DNA from: Verrucomicrobiaceae bacterium
GTDB taxonomy: Bacteria; Verrucomicrobiota; Verrucomicrobiia; Verrucomicrobiales; Verrucomicrobiaceae
NCBI GenBank assembly: GCA_947507875.1
Contig: CANNQP010000037.1
Coordinates: 1-44,960 of the forward strand
Direction of reading: 5' to 3'
Length of the DNA: 44,960 bases
How positions within the stretch are numbered: the stretch's first letter is position 1; each line of letters opens with the position of its first letter. Of the stretch, positions 9,191-18,125 are shown one piece after another. The notes beneath the pieces were generated by a model. The model worked only from the letters and a program-made list of their open reading frames with translations, made no database searches and was not told the DNA's origin. The translations under genes and the position numbers were made by a program.

Positions 9191-9850
9191 ATGATCGTCC
9201 CTTACTCACGCACTTCTCGTGGTGGTTTCACCTTGGTAGAGCTGATCACCGTTGTTAGTGTGATTGTGGTCCTCTTCGCCCTTGTGGCGGGGGCTTATTC
9301 CTATGCGGACCAGTCTTCGAAGCGCAGTCGCACCGAAGTCACCATTCGAGTGATTCGATCTGCACTGGAAAACTACCGTGAAAAATTTGGTTCTTATCCA
9401 ACTCCCGCGAACCCTGAGACTAGCGTTACGATTGCCGACAAGACTTACGTTGCCGGTGAAGCCGCCTGTCTATATCAGGCTCTCAGTGGAGATGGCTTCA
9501 ATCAAATCAAGGGAGTCGACAGCAATCAAGGCTCCCCCGATTCCAACGGACAAGTTGAAGATGCGGAAGCCGCGAATGTTACATTGGCCGATATGCCTCG
9601 TGAAATTTGGACGGTCAACAGTTCGAGTTATTTCATGATTGACGGCTTTGGGCATCCCATTCGTTACATCAAGGCTTTACCAACCATCGCTGCAGATGGA
9701 GGACAACCCCCTGATCCAGTTACGATCAACAATACCTATGACATATGGTCCTACGGCAATGACACCGAGAATTTAACGGCCACTGGCTTTATGACTCAGG
9801 ACAACACCACCCTGGCTCGAGCTAGCTCCAAGTGGATCAAAAACTGGTGA
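9191..9850 (+). CDS. Type II secretion/type IV pilus pseudopilin (GspG-like)
   Basis: This 219-residue prepilin-type protein has a short basic leader ending GG, then FTLVELITVVSVIVVLFALV. Cleavage by prepilin peptidase is expected between Gly12 and Phe13, and Glu17 is the conserved +5 glutamate. After the hydrophobic helix comes a region resembling GspG, with an ALENYREKFGSYP-like stretch and a globular domain that names secondary features such as WSYGNDTEN near the end, as in the GspG calcium/fold region. It is the only pilin-like gene here, so it may be the major pseudopilin of this locus. No secretin, prepilin peptidase or minor pseudopilins are in the window. Confidence 0.8.
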   Translation: MIVPYSRTSRGGFTLVELITVVSVIVVLFALVAGAYSYADQSSKRSRTEVTIRVIRSALENYREKFGSYPTPANPETSVTIADKTYVAGEAACLYQALSGDGFNQIKGVDSNQGSPDSNGQVEDAEAANVTLADMPREIWTVNSSSYFMIDGFGHPIRYIKALPTIAADGGQPPDPVTINNTYDIWSYGNDTENLTATGFMTQDNTTLARASSKWIKNW

Positions 9851-9880
9851 TCTGGGTTTTGTCGCCAAGCCTCTTTTGCT

Positions 9881-10447
9881 CTAGATCATTAGCTGAAAAA
9901 GACGCTCACGGATTTGTGTCTGCCATTTTTCGAGATAAGCCAATTTGACCTGGAGCTTTTGTGCATCAGACCAGACGGTTGAATCTCCCTGAGAAAGGCG
10001 AGCGTCGAGACCTGGAAGTTCGTGGAGATAGGAATCGATGTGGGAAGATATCTCTCCGTTGAGATCTTCCAGAGACTCCCTCACTTTAAGAATTTCACCC
10101 GAAAGCAAGGCTCTGCTTAGCGCGGTGGAAACAGATTTGGCTTTCTCTGTGACTTTGCCAGCAGACTCCAATTGGCGACCTACTGCTGCAAACAAGTCCA
10201 TCAGGCTAGGCTCTAGCGGAATCGCTTTCCAGGCAACTGCTGAATTCAACTCCATCAAATGCTTGAGCCGGCGACTGGGTGATCGCAGTACGGAAATGGC
10301 CTCATTCAGGGCCGAAGTGCGAGCTGAATCGCCCGAAGCATGATCGGGATGCAGCACTTTGGCAGCATCAAGGTAAGCTTTTTCCAGAAGGTCATCATCC
10401 ATCGCTGCACGTGGAGTTAGACCCAATAACTCAAAACAGTTACTCAT
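9881..10447 (-). CDS. hscB: HscB-like J-domain co-chaperone
   Basis: This is a 188-residue protein. The N-terminal J-like domain starts NCFELLGLTPRAAMDDDLLEKAY and contains the HPD motif (VLHPDH). A C-terminal three-helix region follows (KVRESLEDLNGEISSHIDSYLHEL), as in HscB, which delivers the IscU scaffold to the HscA chaperone. I chose ATG 10447 over an upstream in-frame start at 10483 because it is preceded by a clear GAAGGAG ribosome site, rare in this window, and avoids overlap with the upstream gene. It follows an IscA-type gene by 13 nt and so is probably co-transcribed with it. HscA, IscU and IscS are not nearby. Confidence 0.78.
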   Translation of the reverse strand: MSNCFELLGLTPRAAMDDDLLEKAYLDAAKVLHPDHASGDSARTSALNEAISVLRSPSRRLKHLMELNSAVAWKAIPLEPSLMDLFAAVGRQLESAGKVTEKAKSVSTALSRALLSGEILKVRESLEDLNGEISSHIDSYLHELPGLDARLSQGDSTVWSDAQKLQVKLAYLEKWQTQIRERLFQLMI

Positions 10448-10460
10448 GACGGTTTCTCCT

Positions 10461-10841
10461 TCAGGCAGAGAAACTTTCTCCACAAGAACACGTAACGACC
10501 GCGTTGGGATTCTTCACTTTGAAGCCACCTTGTTGGAGATCATCGCTGTAATCGAGCTCGGACCCAGTCACGAAGAGAGCACTCTTCGGGTCAATGACGA
10601 CACGCACTTGATGGGAGATCACCATGATGTCGCGATGGGCAGGGCCATCGACCAAATCCATCTTATACTGCAAGCCAGAGCATCCACCTCCGACCACTGC
10701 TACTCGCAAGGCCCCATGCTCGGCTCTTCCTTGTTTGGTGAGCAGGCTAGTCAGTTTCTGCGCCGCAGCAGGCATCACTAAGATCAGCTTTTCATTGCCG
10801 ATTTTGTATTGGGGCGTGGCGGGGGTAGGCTGAGCAATCAT
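10461..10841 (-). CDS. IscA/ErpA-type iron-sulfur carrier
   Basis: This is a 126-residue A-type Fe-S carrier with the three conserved cysteines: Cys54 in GGGCSGLQY and Cys118/Cys120 in TCSCGESF. Such proteins bind an Fe-S cluster or iron and pass it to apo-enzymes. The body (AAAQKLTSLL...ALRVAV) is the standard HesB/IscA fold. The N-terminal 15 residues are an unconserved extension. The position between hsp33 (18 nt upstream) and hscB (13 nt downstream) points to a small protein-repair/Fe-S operon. Whether it is IscA, SufA or ErpA in the functional sense cannot be decided here. Confidence 0.85.
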   Translation of the reverse strand: MIAQPTPATPQYKIGNEKLILVMPAAAQKLTSLLTKQGRAEHGALRVAVVGGGCSGLQYKMDLVDGPAHRDIMVISHQVRVVIDPKSALFVTGSELDYSDDLQQGGFKVKNPNAVVTCSCGESFSA

Positions 10842-10859
10842 GATCTAATTCCATTCGCC

Positions 10860-11654
10860 TTAGGACGGACTCATTGTGGCTTTCCACTGCTCAAAATATT
10901 CCTTGGAAGCCCTGTATTTGGCACCACAACGCGGGCAAGTGAGGTTGGCATGACCGTCTTCAAAGATGTAGTCCAAATCGTCTTCGGACAATCTGCCTAG
11001 CATCGGAAACAATCGATCCAACGTGCAGCCACAAAGGAAACGGCAGGCACGAGTTTCTAGCAGCGACAGTTCTTCCGCTTGATCGAGTTCCGCGATCTCT
11101 TCCAACTTGAGATTCCGCAACCACTCTAAATCAGCATCTGGCTCAGCCGAGATTTGCACATAATCCTCTTCAGGAAGGCGAAAGTATCGTGTCGGCCTTT
11201 GTTCACTTTGATGGTAAAAGGATTCCACCGAATGGAGCATGTCCAACCCTTGAAACTCGACCATGCTTTGGCGAGAGGGATGCTGCGTCCTTGTGGTTTG
11301 TGCGATAAACAAGGACCTACCCATGTCTTTCACGTCATCGGTAAAGACCCGACCTGTCATCTGAGCGATTGGATAGCCCCCTCCTGTCACGAATAAGTTC
11401 AGCAATGGCTGCTGCACATGGATCGTCCAAGCGCATTTCTCATCATGCGGTCGAGACGCCAAATGCAGCGCCATCGCTGCAAAAGCCTCCTTCAGCATCG
11501 AATCCTGAGGCTCTTCATTCTGGATTCCGTGCTGCATCAGATGCAGATAATAATCCATATACAAGTCAGTGAACCGTCCACGAACCAGAAGACAATTCCT
11601 TCTTCTCACGAAGTAGGATCGCAGTTCAACAACAGCAGAATCGGAATCGATCAT
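10860..11654 (-). CDS. hslO: Hsp33 redox-regulated chaperonin
   Basis: Hsp33 is a cytoplasmic holdase activated when its zinc-bound cysteines oxidise. The protein is 264 residues from ATG 11654, somewhat shorter than typical (about 290). It has the N-terminal domain with LTTGGGxPI-like FVTGGGYPIAQMTGRVF and VEFQGLDMLHSVESFYHQSEQ, and then the C-terminal redox switch CGC...CPRC with 29 residues between. These match the CxC-X27-32-CxxC signature. The upstream open frame reaches 11756, but that part overlaps the end of the DUF1080 gene and has no Hsp33 character, so I start at MIDSDSAVVELRSYF. Confidence 0.85.
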   Translation of the reverse strand: MIDSDSAVVELRSYFVRRRNCLLVRGRFTDLYMDYYLHLMQHGIQNEEPQDSMLKEAFAAMALHLASRPHDEKCAWTIHVQQPLLNLFVTGGGYPIAQMTGRVFTDDVKDMGRSLFIAQTTRTQHPSRQSMVEFQGLDMLHSVESFYHQSEQRPTRYFRLPEEDYVQISAEPDADLEWLRNLKLEEIAELDQAEELSLLETRACRFLCGCTLDRLFPMLGRLSEDDLDYIFEDGHANLTCPRCGAKYRASKEYFEQWKATMSPS

Positions 11655-11715
11655 AAGAGTTCGACCATGGCGCAGAAAGAAACTCGGTTCTGCGCCACAA
11701 AGCCGTGGGGATACG

Positions 11716-12411
11716 TCACAGAGGCTTGATGAAGATGTCCTTGTAGTAAGTGACACTCTTCGGATCGTGCCCCTGAATTGCGATAAGGCCTTCGCTCAAT
11801 TTACGGCCTGGCATGTTGTTGAGTTCTTTGGCTGGGTCCCAACCCTCCGGCTCCGTGAACTCCACCGTGGTCTTGCCATTCACCGTCAAGGTGATCTTCT
11901 TGCCTTCGACTCGAATCACATAATCGAACCATTCACCATCATGGCTAGGTGCGCTAGGCACCTTGATGTGCTTGCCGCCTTTAGGTTCTGGCTGACCTTG
12001 CTTCAGCGCTAAGATGTTAATGACTCCATAGAGACTACCGGTTTTTTTAGGATCCGTATGAGTGCTGTTCACTTGGCATTCATATCCTGCGTCTGGCCAG
12101 CCTTTCTCTTGAAACTGGGTGTGAAAGTAAACGCCACTGTTGCCACCCTCCGTCGTTTTGACCTTTAACTTAAGCTCGAAGTTCTTGAAGGATGCCTTCC
12201 CATCCTGCCCAACATGGAAAAGGTGAGCGCGACCTCCAGCGACCTTGAGTTCACCGTTTTCGACCGTGAAGACTCCGGGAACTTCGTCGTTGGATTTCCA
12301 ACCGGTCAGGTCCTTGCCGTTGAACAGAGAGATCCAGCCATCTTGGGCATTCAAAGAGGCTGACAGAGCAAACAGAGCGAGTGAAGCAAAGAGGGTTCGG
12401 CGTGTTTTCAT
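11716..12411 (-). CDS. Secreted DUF1080 (3-keto-disaccharide hydrolase-like) protein
   Basis: This 231-residue exported protein has a clear signal peptide (MKTRRTLFASLALFALSASLNA). One DUF1080 domain follows: it starts GWISLFNGKDLTGWK and continues through NSGVYFHTQF and YECQVNSTHTDP to KSVTYYKDIFIKPL at the end. DUF1080 is a concanavalin-like fold very common in PVC bacteria. Members act on 3-keto-glycosides or other carbohydrates. The gene precedes hsp33 but functionally fits better with the MFS transporter and TIM-barrel sugar protein upstream on the same strand. Confidence 0.85.
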   Translation of the reverse strand: MKTRRTLFASLALFALSASLNAQDGWISLFNGKDLTGWKSNDEVPGVFTVENGELKVAGGRAHLFHVGQDGKASFKNFELKLKVKTTEGGNSGVYFHTQFQEKGWPDAGYECQVNSTHTDPKKTGSLYGVINILALKQGQPEPKGGKHIKVPSAPSHDGEWFDYVIRVEGKKITLTVNGKTTVEFTEPEGWDPAKELNNMPGRKLSEGLIAIQGHDPKSVTYYKDIFIKPL

Positions 12412-12489
12412 GGTGAAAGGGCGAGATACAGAGGTGCCTGGGTTTTGTCCAGTAGCCTTGCGCTTCAGGCAAGAGGGAAGGCCAAAGAG

Positions 12490-13965
12490 TTACTCTTCCG
12501 ATTTGGGTTCAGGCAGGAAGAAACCAATAATGAAGCTGAAAACCGCAATGGAAGTCCCCACATACCCTGCCGCCATCGCCACATGGGAGGGCAAAAGCGG
12601 GCCTGAGCCAGCCAGCATGGGAGCCACGAAGCTTGTGGTGACAAAGGCCATGCTCGTTCCAATCATGCGCCCGCCCACGTTCGTGGCAAAGCTGCCTCCT
12701 GTTCCACGCAGATGCATGGGAAACACTTTGGGAAGGTATTCTCCAAAATAGCTAAACTGGGCCACCGTGAGCAGACCACAGATGCCATATGCCCACAGGA
12801 AGGATGCACCTCCCACTTCAAAAAGTTTAAAATAGGTGAGTGGCAGCAGCACCATGGCAGGAATCTGGAACACGCGCAGCAACGTGACGCGGCTGATGCC
12901 CCAGATGAGCAGACCCGCCAGCAGCAAGCGTCCAACCAACCCACCCAGTTCCTGGCGCAGCTGAACTTTGTCGGCCATTGCTTTGACTTTGTCATTGTGT
13001 GGCTTGGACTTGCCGAAGTTCTCCTTGATCTTCGCCACGATTTCTTTGCGGGAAGGATCGGTAGGCTGAAGCTGATTGAGCTGAAGGTTCAGCGCTTCCG
13101 CTTCCTTGCGCAAAGGAGCTAGCGTTTTCGACACTTCCTTCAATTCAGGCAGGCCTGGAGTGACACGAGCAACGGTGACTTGCAGAGCACCAAACGCAAT
13201 GCCGTAAGCACAGGCAGAAAGTGCGGCGGTCACCAGTGTGACTCGACGCAACTCAGGAGCAAAAAGCGCCGAAAAGCTGGGGCGCTTCAGGAGACCAGCG
13301 GCACGACGCTCTTTCCAGACTTGGCTTTCTGGAACAAAAGGCAGCAGCAACGCAATCGGAATAGCAGGAAGAATCCCCGTCATGAGCAAATAACGCCAGG
13401 ACGCAGGATCAGTAGCCCCTAGCCCGAGCGGCAATGCCATGTGGGGAAGATCGGCACCATGCTGACTGATCCAGACACTGACACCCGTCACCAGAAGCCC
13501 CCCCAAGGAAGCAAAGGCTTGTGTGATGCCGAGCCACTTCTCCTTGGCTTTTTTATCAGGAAAAACTTCTGCCAACCAAGTGATGGCAGCCACAAACTCA
13601 ATGCATACGCCGATGAAGGTCGTGCTGCGGAAGAAGACGAAAACCTCCAATGAAGTCGCATAGGCAGCGCAAAAAGGAGACAACGAATACATGAAGATAC
13701 TGGCGGCCATGATGGTTTTCCGCCCGAAGCGATCGACCAACCATCCTCCCAACAGTCCAAAAACACCACCGCACAGAGCTGCGATCCAAAGAAGCTTTCC
13801 TACCCAATCCGTCACCATGGGATTGTTCAATGGCACCTTGAGTAGCTCCGCAATCGCAGGGGCGGCAACCAGAGGCGTCATCAGAAGCTCATAAGTGTCG
13901 AAAAGAAAGCCAATGCTGGCGATCACGATGATCAGCCAAGTGGTGCGATTCATGGAAGAAGCCAT
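12490..13965 (-). CDS. MFS sugar/organic-acid transporter with large TM7-TM8 loop
   Basis: This 491-residue inner-membrane protein has twelve predicted membrane segments. The typical MFS signature DRFGRKTIM lies between TM2 and TM3 (about 78-86), and VPESQVWKERRAAG after TM6 matches the sugar/aromatic-acid symporter branch. The odd part is a highly charged, helical stretch of about 70 residues (about 270-340) between TM7 and TM8, on the periplasmic side in the usual topology. The substrate is unknown. Neighbours (DUF1080 downstream by 78 nt, TIM-barrel sugar protein upstream by 30 nt) suggest uptake of a carbohydrate or breakdown product. Met1 or Met5 could be the start; Met1 follows a C/T-rich leader. 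Confidence 0.82.
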   Translation of the reverse strand: MASSMNRTTWLIIVIASIGFLFDTYELLMTPLVAAPAIAELLKVPLNNPMVTDWVGKLLWIAALCGGVFGLLGGWLVDRFGRKTIMAASIFMYSLSPFCAAYATSLEVFVFFRSTTFIGVCIEFVAAITWLAEVFPDKKAKEKWLGITQAFASLGGLLVTGVSVWISQHGADLPHMALPLGLGATDPASWRYLLMTGILPAIPIALLLPFVPESQVWKERRAAGLLKRPSFSALFAPELRRVTLVTAALSACAYGIAFGALQVTVARVTPGLPELKEVSKTLAPLRKEAEALNLQLNQLQPTDPSRKEIVAKIKENFGKSKPHNDKVKAMADKVQLRQELGGLVGRLLLAGLLIWGISRVTLLRVFQIPAMVLLPLTYFKLFEVGGASFLWAYGICGLLTVAQFSYFGEYLPKVFPMHLRGTGGSFATNVGGRMIGTSMAFVTTSFVAPMLAGSGPLLPSHVAMAAGYVGTSIAVFSFIIGFFLPEPKSEE

Positions 13966-13995
13966 AGAAGAGGTCGTGAAATGTTACGGAAAGAA

Positions 13996-14916
13996 TCAAC
14001 CAAGCAGGGGACGAAGCCTATCGAGAACCTTAGGCACTTCGACAAAAGGATCTTTGGCCACTTCATACTCCAGCGTGAACCAACCCTGGTAGTTGGCATC
14101 GCGAAGGATCTGCAGAAGACGCGGCACATCCGCAGGCTGTGATTGCCCCTTCTTGCTTCCTTTGGGGCTGAGTTCCATCTTCAGCTGCACATTGATGGCG
14201 TAGGGGGCGATTTTGGCCAAATCACCATAAGGATCTTCGGTGTGAAAATTGCCACTATCCCAGTTGATGCCAGCCCACGGGCTGTTCGCGGCTCTGACCA
14301 TTTTGATCAGATTGTCAGGTTCCGCCACGATGCCGCCATGATTCTCGAGTCCTAAAAAGATGCCCTTCTTGCCAGCATAGTCGAGACACTCCTGATAGGC
14401 CTTCAGACAGTTCGAGACAGCTTCTTCCTCGCTCATTCCTTTGGGCTGAGGCCCTGCGAAAACCCGAATGTGCGGAGCGTTCATGATCGCGGCATAGTCG
14501 ATCCAGCGCTTCACATCCTTGATTTCTTGATCCAGCTTTTCGCCCTGCGGAAGAGCAAAGTTATTGCCGACGGCGGTGCCCGTGAGTTGCACTCCACGAA
14601 GGTAAGCATGACGCTTGACTTCCAGAAGGAACTTTTCGTCCACGTCCGGTGGGAAAAAGTAGCTCGTGACCTCTGCACCAGGCACGTTGTTGTCCGCGCA
14701 CCAATCGATAAAATCCAAAATACTCCACGGCTTGCGGTCTGACTTCAGCTTGTTCTCTTTCCCTCTCATCCACTGAAAGAATTCGCGAAACGAATAGGCC
14801 GCTACCCCGAGTTGCATCCGGCTTTTCCCCGGACGTTGAATGGGCTCAATCGCGGAAAGAGAACTTGCGCTGAGTGCTCCAAAACTAGTGGTGAGAAAAT
14901 GGCGGCGTGAGGTCAT
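13996..14916 (-). CDS. Exported TIM-barrel sugar phosphate isomerase/epimerase-like protein
   Basis: This is a 306-residue protein of the AP-endonuclease-2/xylose-isomerase-like barrel family. It starts MTSRRHFLTTSFGALSAS, a Tat-type leader. The barrel carries likely metal ligands in GLENHGG (Glu, His), GINWDSGNFH (Asp, His) and FTLEYE (Glu). Such proteins isomerise or epimerise sugars or handle keto-sugars. An upstream ATG at 14958 would add 14 residues before the Tat motif; I prefer 14916 because the twin-arginine then sits at the N-terminus and the preceding bases are C/T-rich. It is probably co-transcribed with the MFS and DUF1080 genes. Confidence 0.82.
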   Translation of the reverse strand: MTSRRHFLTTSFGALSASSLSAIEPIQRPGKSRMQLGVAAYSFREFFQWMRGKENKLKSDRKPWSILDFIDWCADNNVPGAEVTSYFFPPDVDEKFLLEVKRHAYLRGVQLTGTAVGNNFALPQGEKLDQEIKDVKRWIDYAAIMNAPHIRVFAGPQPKGMSEEEAVSNCLKAYQECLDYAGKKGIFLGLENHGGIVAEPDNLIKMVRAANSPWAGINWDSGNFHTEDPYGDLAKIAPYAINVQLKMELSPKGSKKGQSQPADVPRLLQILRDANYQGWFTLEYEVAKDPFVEVPKVLDRLRPLLG

Positions 14917-15022
14917 GGCGAAGAGGAAACGTTCAGGCGGGAACGACTTATCAGCCATAAAACCCGCCGGAAAAGCAAGGACTTACTTGTCTCAATCCAT
15001 CCGAAGCATTCAAGACAGGCTT

Positions 15023-17029
15023 TTAGTTTTTTCGCCATTGCCAAGCTTCGTCAAAGAAACCGGCATCACGGATCTTGCCGGGTGCTCGTGAGGATTTGTG
15101 GCTTGTGATCTCCACCACGGCCCAATCGGGCAGCTTGGCCACCTGCCGCGCATTGTTCAGATAATCGTACTCTCGGTAAGTGAAGCTGCTGTTGAGCACA
15201 ACGTAACGCTTTGGATTCAGCGGGTTGGGATAGATCAAGACCGGAGCATGTTTGCTGGCATCATAGGTTTTGCCATTTGCAGTCAGCTTTCCCTCTGCCC
15301 AGCTGATCGGCAGCTTGGCCAGAATCTTCGCGAGCACGGCATTGCTCTGCGGATCACCCCACAAAATGAGGTGATGGGCTGCGATGTCCGCATCGGTGAT
15401 CGATTGGTCATCTTTGACAGGAGCGTCTCCTCGGAACTGGCGTCTCCATTCAAACGCAGCACGATTCATTTCATGCTGCGTCCACGCATGAAGCTCTGGA
15501 TTGATGGCTGTTCCGGTCGGTTTGACCATCAAGAAAGTGTCCATGAAGGCATCATCAATTGGTCCTGAGAGACCAGGCTGCTTGGCCAATTGACCTGCTT
15601 CCTGCGCGGCGTCCACTGGCTTCCATTGATCTCCTTGGCGACGAAGATGAACCTGCCAGGAACGATCTGACTTCGGACCAGCCAGCTCAAGCACATCGCG
15701 ATCTATCTTCAGGGTCACTCCCTGCTGTAAGGCAAAGGGGGCATGACCTGCGGGCATGTCGAGGATTAGCCCGCGCACATTGCGGGTCTCGATGGTCAGC
15801 GAGCTATCCGTCGTGATTTTGGCGTGAACACGAGCACGCTCCCAGTGCTTTTCCATACGGTCCACCGTCAGCCAATGCATTTTGGGGTAACGAAGGAACC
15901 ATGTGGTGAACTGAATTTCACGGGGCACACGATTGCGCCCTGAGGCAGCGATGGCAGCCAATCGCTTCTCGATTTCAATCAAGGAATCGGGATGAATTTT
16001 ATGCGCTGTCTGAGGTCCGATGATGTGAGTGAGATCGATCTTTTCCTCACGCAGGTGTCTTGCCATCACATCAGCGGCCTGCTTTTGCTTATCCAGTTCT
16101 CCACTGTAGGCCACCGTTGGCACATGGAATAAATTCACCGCACGGTCGGTCGCATTGTACCAGTGCCAGAGTGTTTTTTCATAAGCTGGAATCTGGGAAA
16201 CATCTTCGCTTTGGAAGACATTCAGGAATTCGGGGGTCTCCGCAAAACCCGCACCCGGATTGGCGGCACACCACAGATCGGGATAGTTGACCGCGAACTG
16301 CCAAACGGCAGCTCCCCCCATGCTAAAGCCACGGATGATCATGCGATCTTCATCAATGGCATAAAACTTCTTGGCGTGCTCCAGTGCCTCCAAGAGATCA
16401 ATCTCACCCGCGAATTTATTCGCGCAGCAGTATCTGCCGTAAGGGTGCAGGACCAACGTGTGCGCAGGAGAAATTTGTCCTGTTTGCTTGCGACGCTGGT
16501 CGATGAAGGCCAGCTCACTCAAGGTCTCACCACGACCATGGCACCAGGCATCCAAGCGTGAAGGAGCTCCTTGGTAGCTTTCTGGGATGACCATGCCGTA
16601 GGGTTGGACGGAGCCATCGATTCGGGAACGATAGCCGCGAACCACCAAGCCTTTTTGAGTCGTCCAGGGATGCTGCCCATCCTTCAACTGCGCCGCCCGT
16701 TGCATGCCTTCAGTCAGGATTTCTTGGGCAGACTTGAGCTCACCCAGCTTATGAACTTCGTTGTACTTCAGCGCCCAATCGACCGCCTTGTGATAAACTT
16801 CAAGATCGGGCAAAAGATCTGCCAACTTTGGATTCTTTTCCTGAGCTTTGGCTGCTGCATCAATCGCAGCACGAAGCGCCATCAGGCCCTGCTGCAAAGG
16901 CTTCGCGTCAGCCTCTGGAACTGCCACTCCCGGTGGAGGAATGGGGCGAACTTGGCCAGCAAGATTGTCTTTGGGACCATCCGCCCACGCGACAGCGGCG
17001 AGAAAAGGAGCAAGATAACGAAGCATCAT
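15023..17029 (-). CDS. Secreted prolyl-oligopeptidase/esterase-type alpha/beta hydrolase
   Basis: This 668-residue protein has a short signal peptide (MMLRYLAPFLAAVAWA). A helical N-terminal part (about 20-130) is followed by an alpha/beta-hydrolase domain with nucleophile motif GFSMGGAA (near residue 260) and a late His in IGPQTAHKIHPDS. The oxyanion region is DAWCHGRGET. A large C-terminal beta-rich part (about 400-668) includes NPLNPKRYVVLNSSFTYREYDY, seen in large PVC peptidase/esterase proteins. It may be a peptidase or a carbohydrate esterase; the sequence does not decide. It is transcribed alone and divergently from the NYN gene. Confidence 0.75.
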   Translation of the reverse strand: MMLRYLAPFLAAVAWADGPKDNLAGQVRPIPPPGVAVPEADAKPLQQGLMALRAAIDAAAKAQEKNPKLADLLPDLEVYHKAVDWALKYNEVHKLGELKSAQEILTEGMQRAAQLKDGQHPWTTQKGLVVRGYRSRIDGSVQPYGMVIPESYQGAPSRLDAWCHGRGETLSELAFIDQRRKQTGQISPAHTLVLHPYGRYCCANKFAGEIDLLEALEHAKKFYAIDEDRMIIRGFSMGGAAVWQFAVNYPDLWCAANPGAGFAETPEFLNVFQSEDVSQIPAYEKTLWHWYNATDRAVNLFHVPTVAYSGELDKQKQAADVMARHLREEKIDLTHIIGPQTAHKIHPDSLIEIEKRLAAIAASGRNRVPREIQFTTWFLRYPKMHWLTVDRMEKHWERARVHAKITTDSSLTIETRNVRGLILDMPAGHAPFALQQGVTLKIDRDVLELAGPKSDRSWQVHLRRQGDQWKPVDAAQEAGQLAKQPGLSGPIDDAFMDTFLMVKPTGTAINPELHAWTQHEMNRAAFEWRRQFRGDAPVKDDQSITDADIAAHHLILWGDPQSNAVLAKILAKLPISWAEGKLTANGKTYDASKHAPVLIYPNPLNPKRYVVLNSSFTYREYDYLNNARQVAKLPDWAVVEITSHKSSRAPGKIRDAGFFDEAWQWRKN

Positions 17030-17165
17030 GGAAGGGAGCTACATAAGCACGAACTTCGTCAGTTCATGCGCGTTTTTATCTCCTACCGTTGGATGAACCC
17101 TGGCGGCACAGCATCCTCCATGGACAGCGCTTGACCCCGAGGAGGCCTGCCACGACTCTAGCATC

Positions 17166-18086
17166 ATGCGCAATCCAGACCGAGATCACACCATGGCGAT
17201 ATTCTGCGACTTCGAGAACCTCGCCATCGGGGTGCGCGAAGCAAAGTACGACAAATTCGACATGGGCAAGGTCTTGGAACGCCTGCTGGTCAAAGGCAGC
17301 ATTGTGGTCAAAAAAGCTTACTGCGACTGGGATCGCTACAAAGAGCACAAGCGGGCCATGCACGATGCCGCGTTTGAAATGATCGAAATTCCTCACGTGC
17401 GTCAGGGCGGAAAGAATAGCGCCGACATTCGCATGGTCGTGGATGCGCTCGACCTCTGCTACACGAAGTCCCACGTGGACACTTTCATCATCGTCAGTGG
17501 AGATTCGGACTTTTCTCCCTTGGTCAGCAAGCTGCGTGAAAACAACAAAACGGTTGTAGGCGTCGGAGTCAAAAACTCCACCGGCGATATCTTCATCAAG
17601 AACTGCGATGAATTTATCTTTTACGATGACTTGGTTCGTGAGCAACCGCGCCGCAAACAAGCCACCAAAAGCAGCCCACCCAAAGGCCCAGCCAAACCTA
17701 AAGAAGAATCTTCAAGCCAAGCAACCAAAGCCAACGTGACGGCAGAACCCGCCCCCAAATCGGCAGGTGATCCTGAAAAAGCCTTGGATCTTTTCATGGA
17801 GACAGTGGACGCTATGATGAATGAGCGAGGCGGCAATCAGCCCATCTGGGCTTCCTCCGTGAAGCAGACGATCAAAAGACGTCTTCCTCAATTCAGCGAA
17901 CGCTTTCATGGCTATCGCAGCTTTGCCACTCTGGTGGAGGCTGCCGCACAGCGAGGTTTCATCCACATCACCAAAGACGCCAAGTCAGGGGACTATCACA
18001 TTCACCCTGATTCAGGTGATGATTTGATGCCTGACAATGCATTCGTTGAAGCACCCTCTGGTCCAGGCTTCGCTAGCGAAGGTTGA
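17166..18086 (+). CDS. NYN-domain nuclease-like protein with C-terminal OST-HTH/LOTUS domain
   Basis: This is a 306-residue cytoplasmic protein. The N-terminal NYN (PIN-like) domain has the acidic residues expected for metal-dependent RNA cleavage: FCDFENLAIG, SADIRMVVDALD and VSGDSDFSPLV. A low-complexity lysine/serine/proline linker spans about residues 160-215. The C-terminal part (about 220-300, WASSVKQTIKRRLPQFSE...YRSFATLVEAAAQRGFI) fits the OST-HTH/LOTUS fold that binds RNA. The arrangement matches the LabA/DUF88-like family. The likely role is RNA processing or decay. ATG 17193 is an alternative start directly before the NYN domain. Confidence 0.82.
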   Translation: MRNPDRDHTMAIFCDFENLAIGVREAKYDKFDMGKVLERLLVKGSIVVKKAYCDWDRYKEHKRAMHDAAFEMIEIPHVRQGGKNSADIRMVVDALDLCYTKSHVDTFIIVSGDSDFSPLVSKLRENNKTVVGVGVKNSTGDIFIKNCDEFIFYDDLVREQPRRKQATKSSPPKGPAKPKEESSSQATKANVTAEPAPKSAGDPEKALDLFMETVDAMMNERGGNQPIWASSVKQTIKRRLPQFSERFHGYRSFATLVEAAAQRGFIHITKDAKSGDYHIHPDSGDDLMPDNAFVEAPSGPGFASEG

Positions 18087-18125
18087 ACTTCGTCACCTAA
18101 CTGACCAAGCACAGACGAACTTGCT

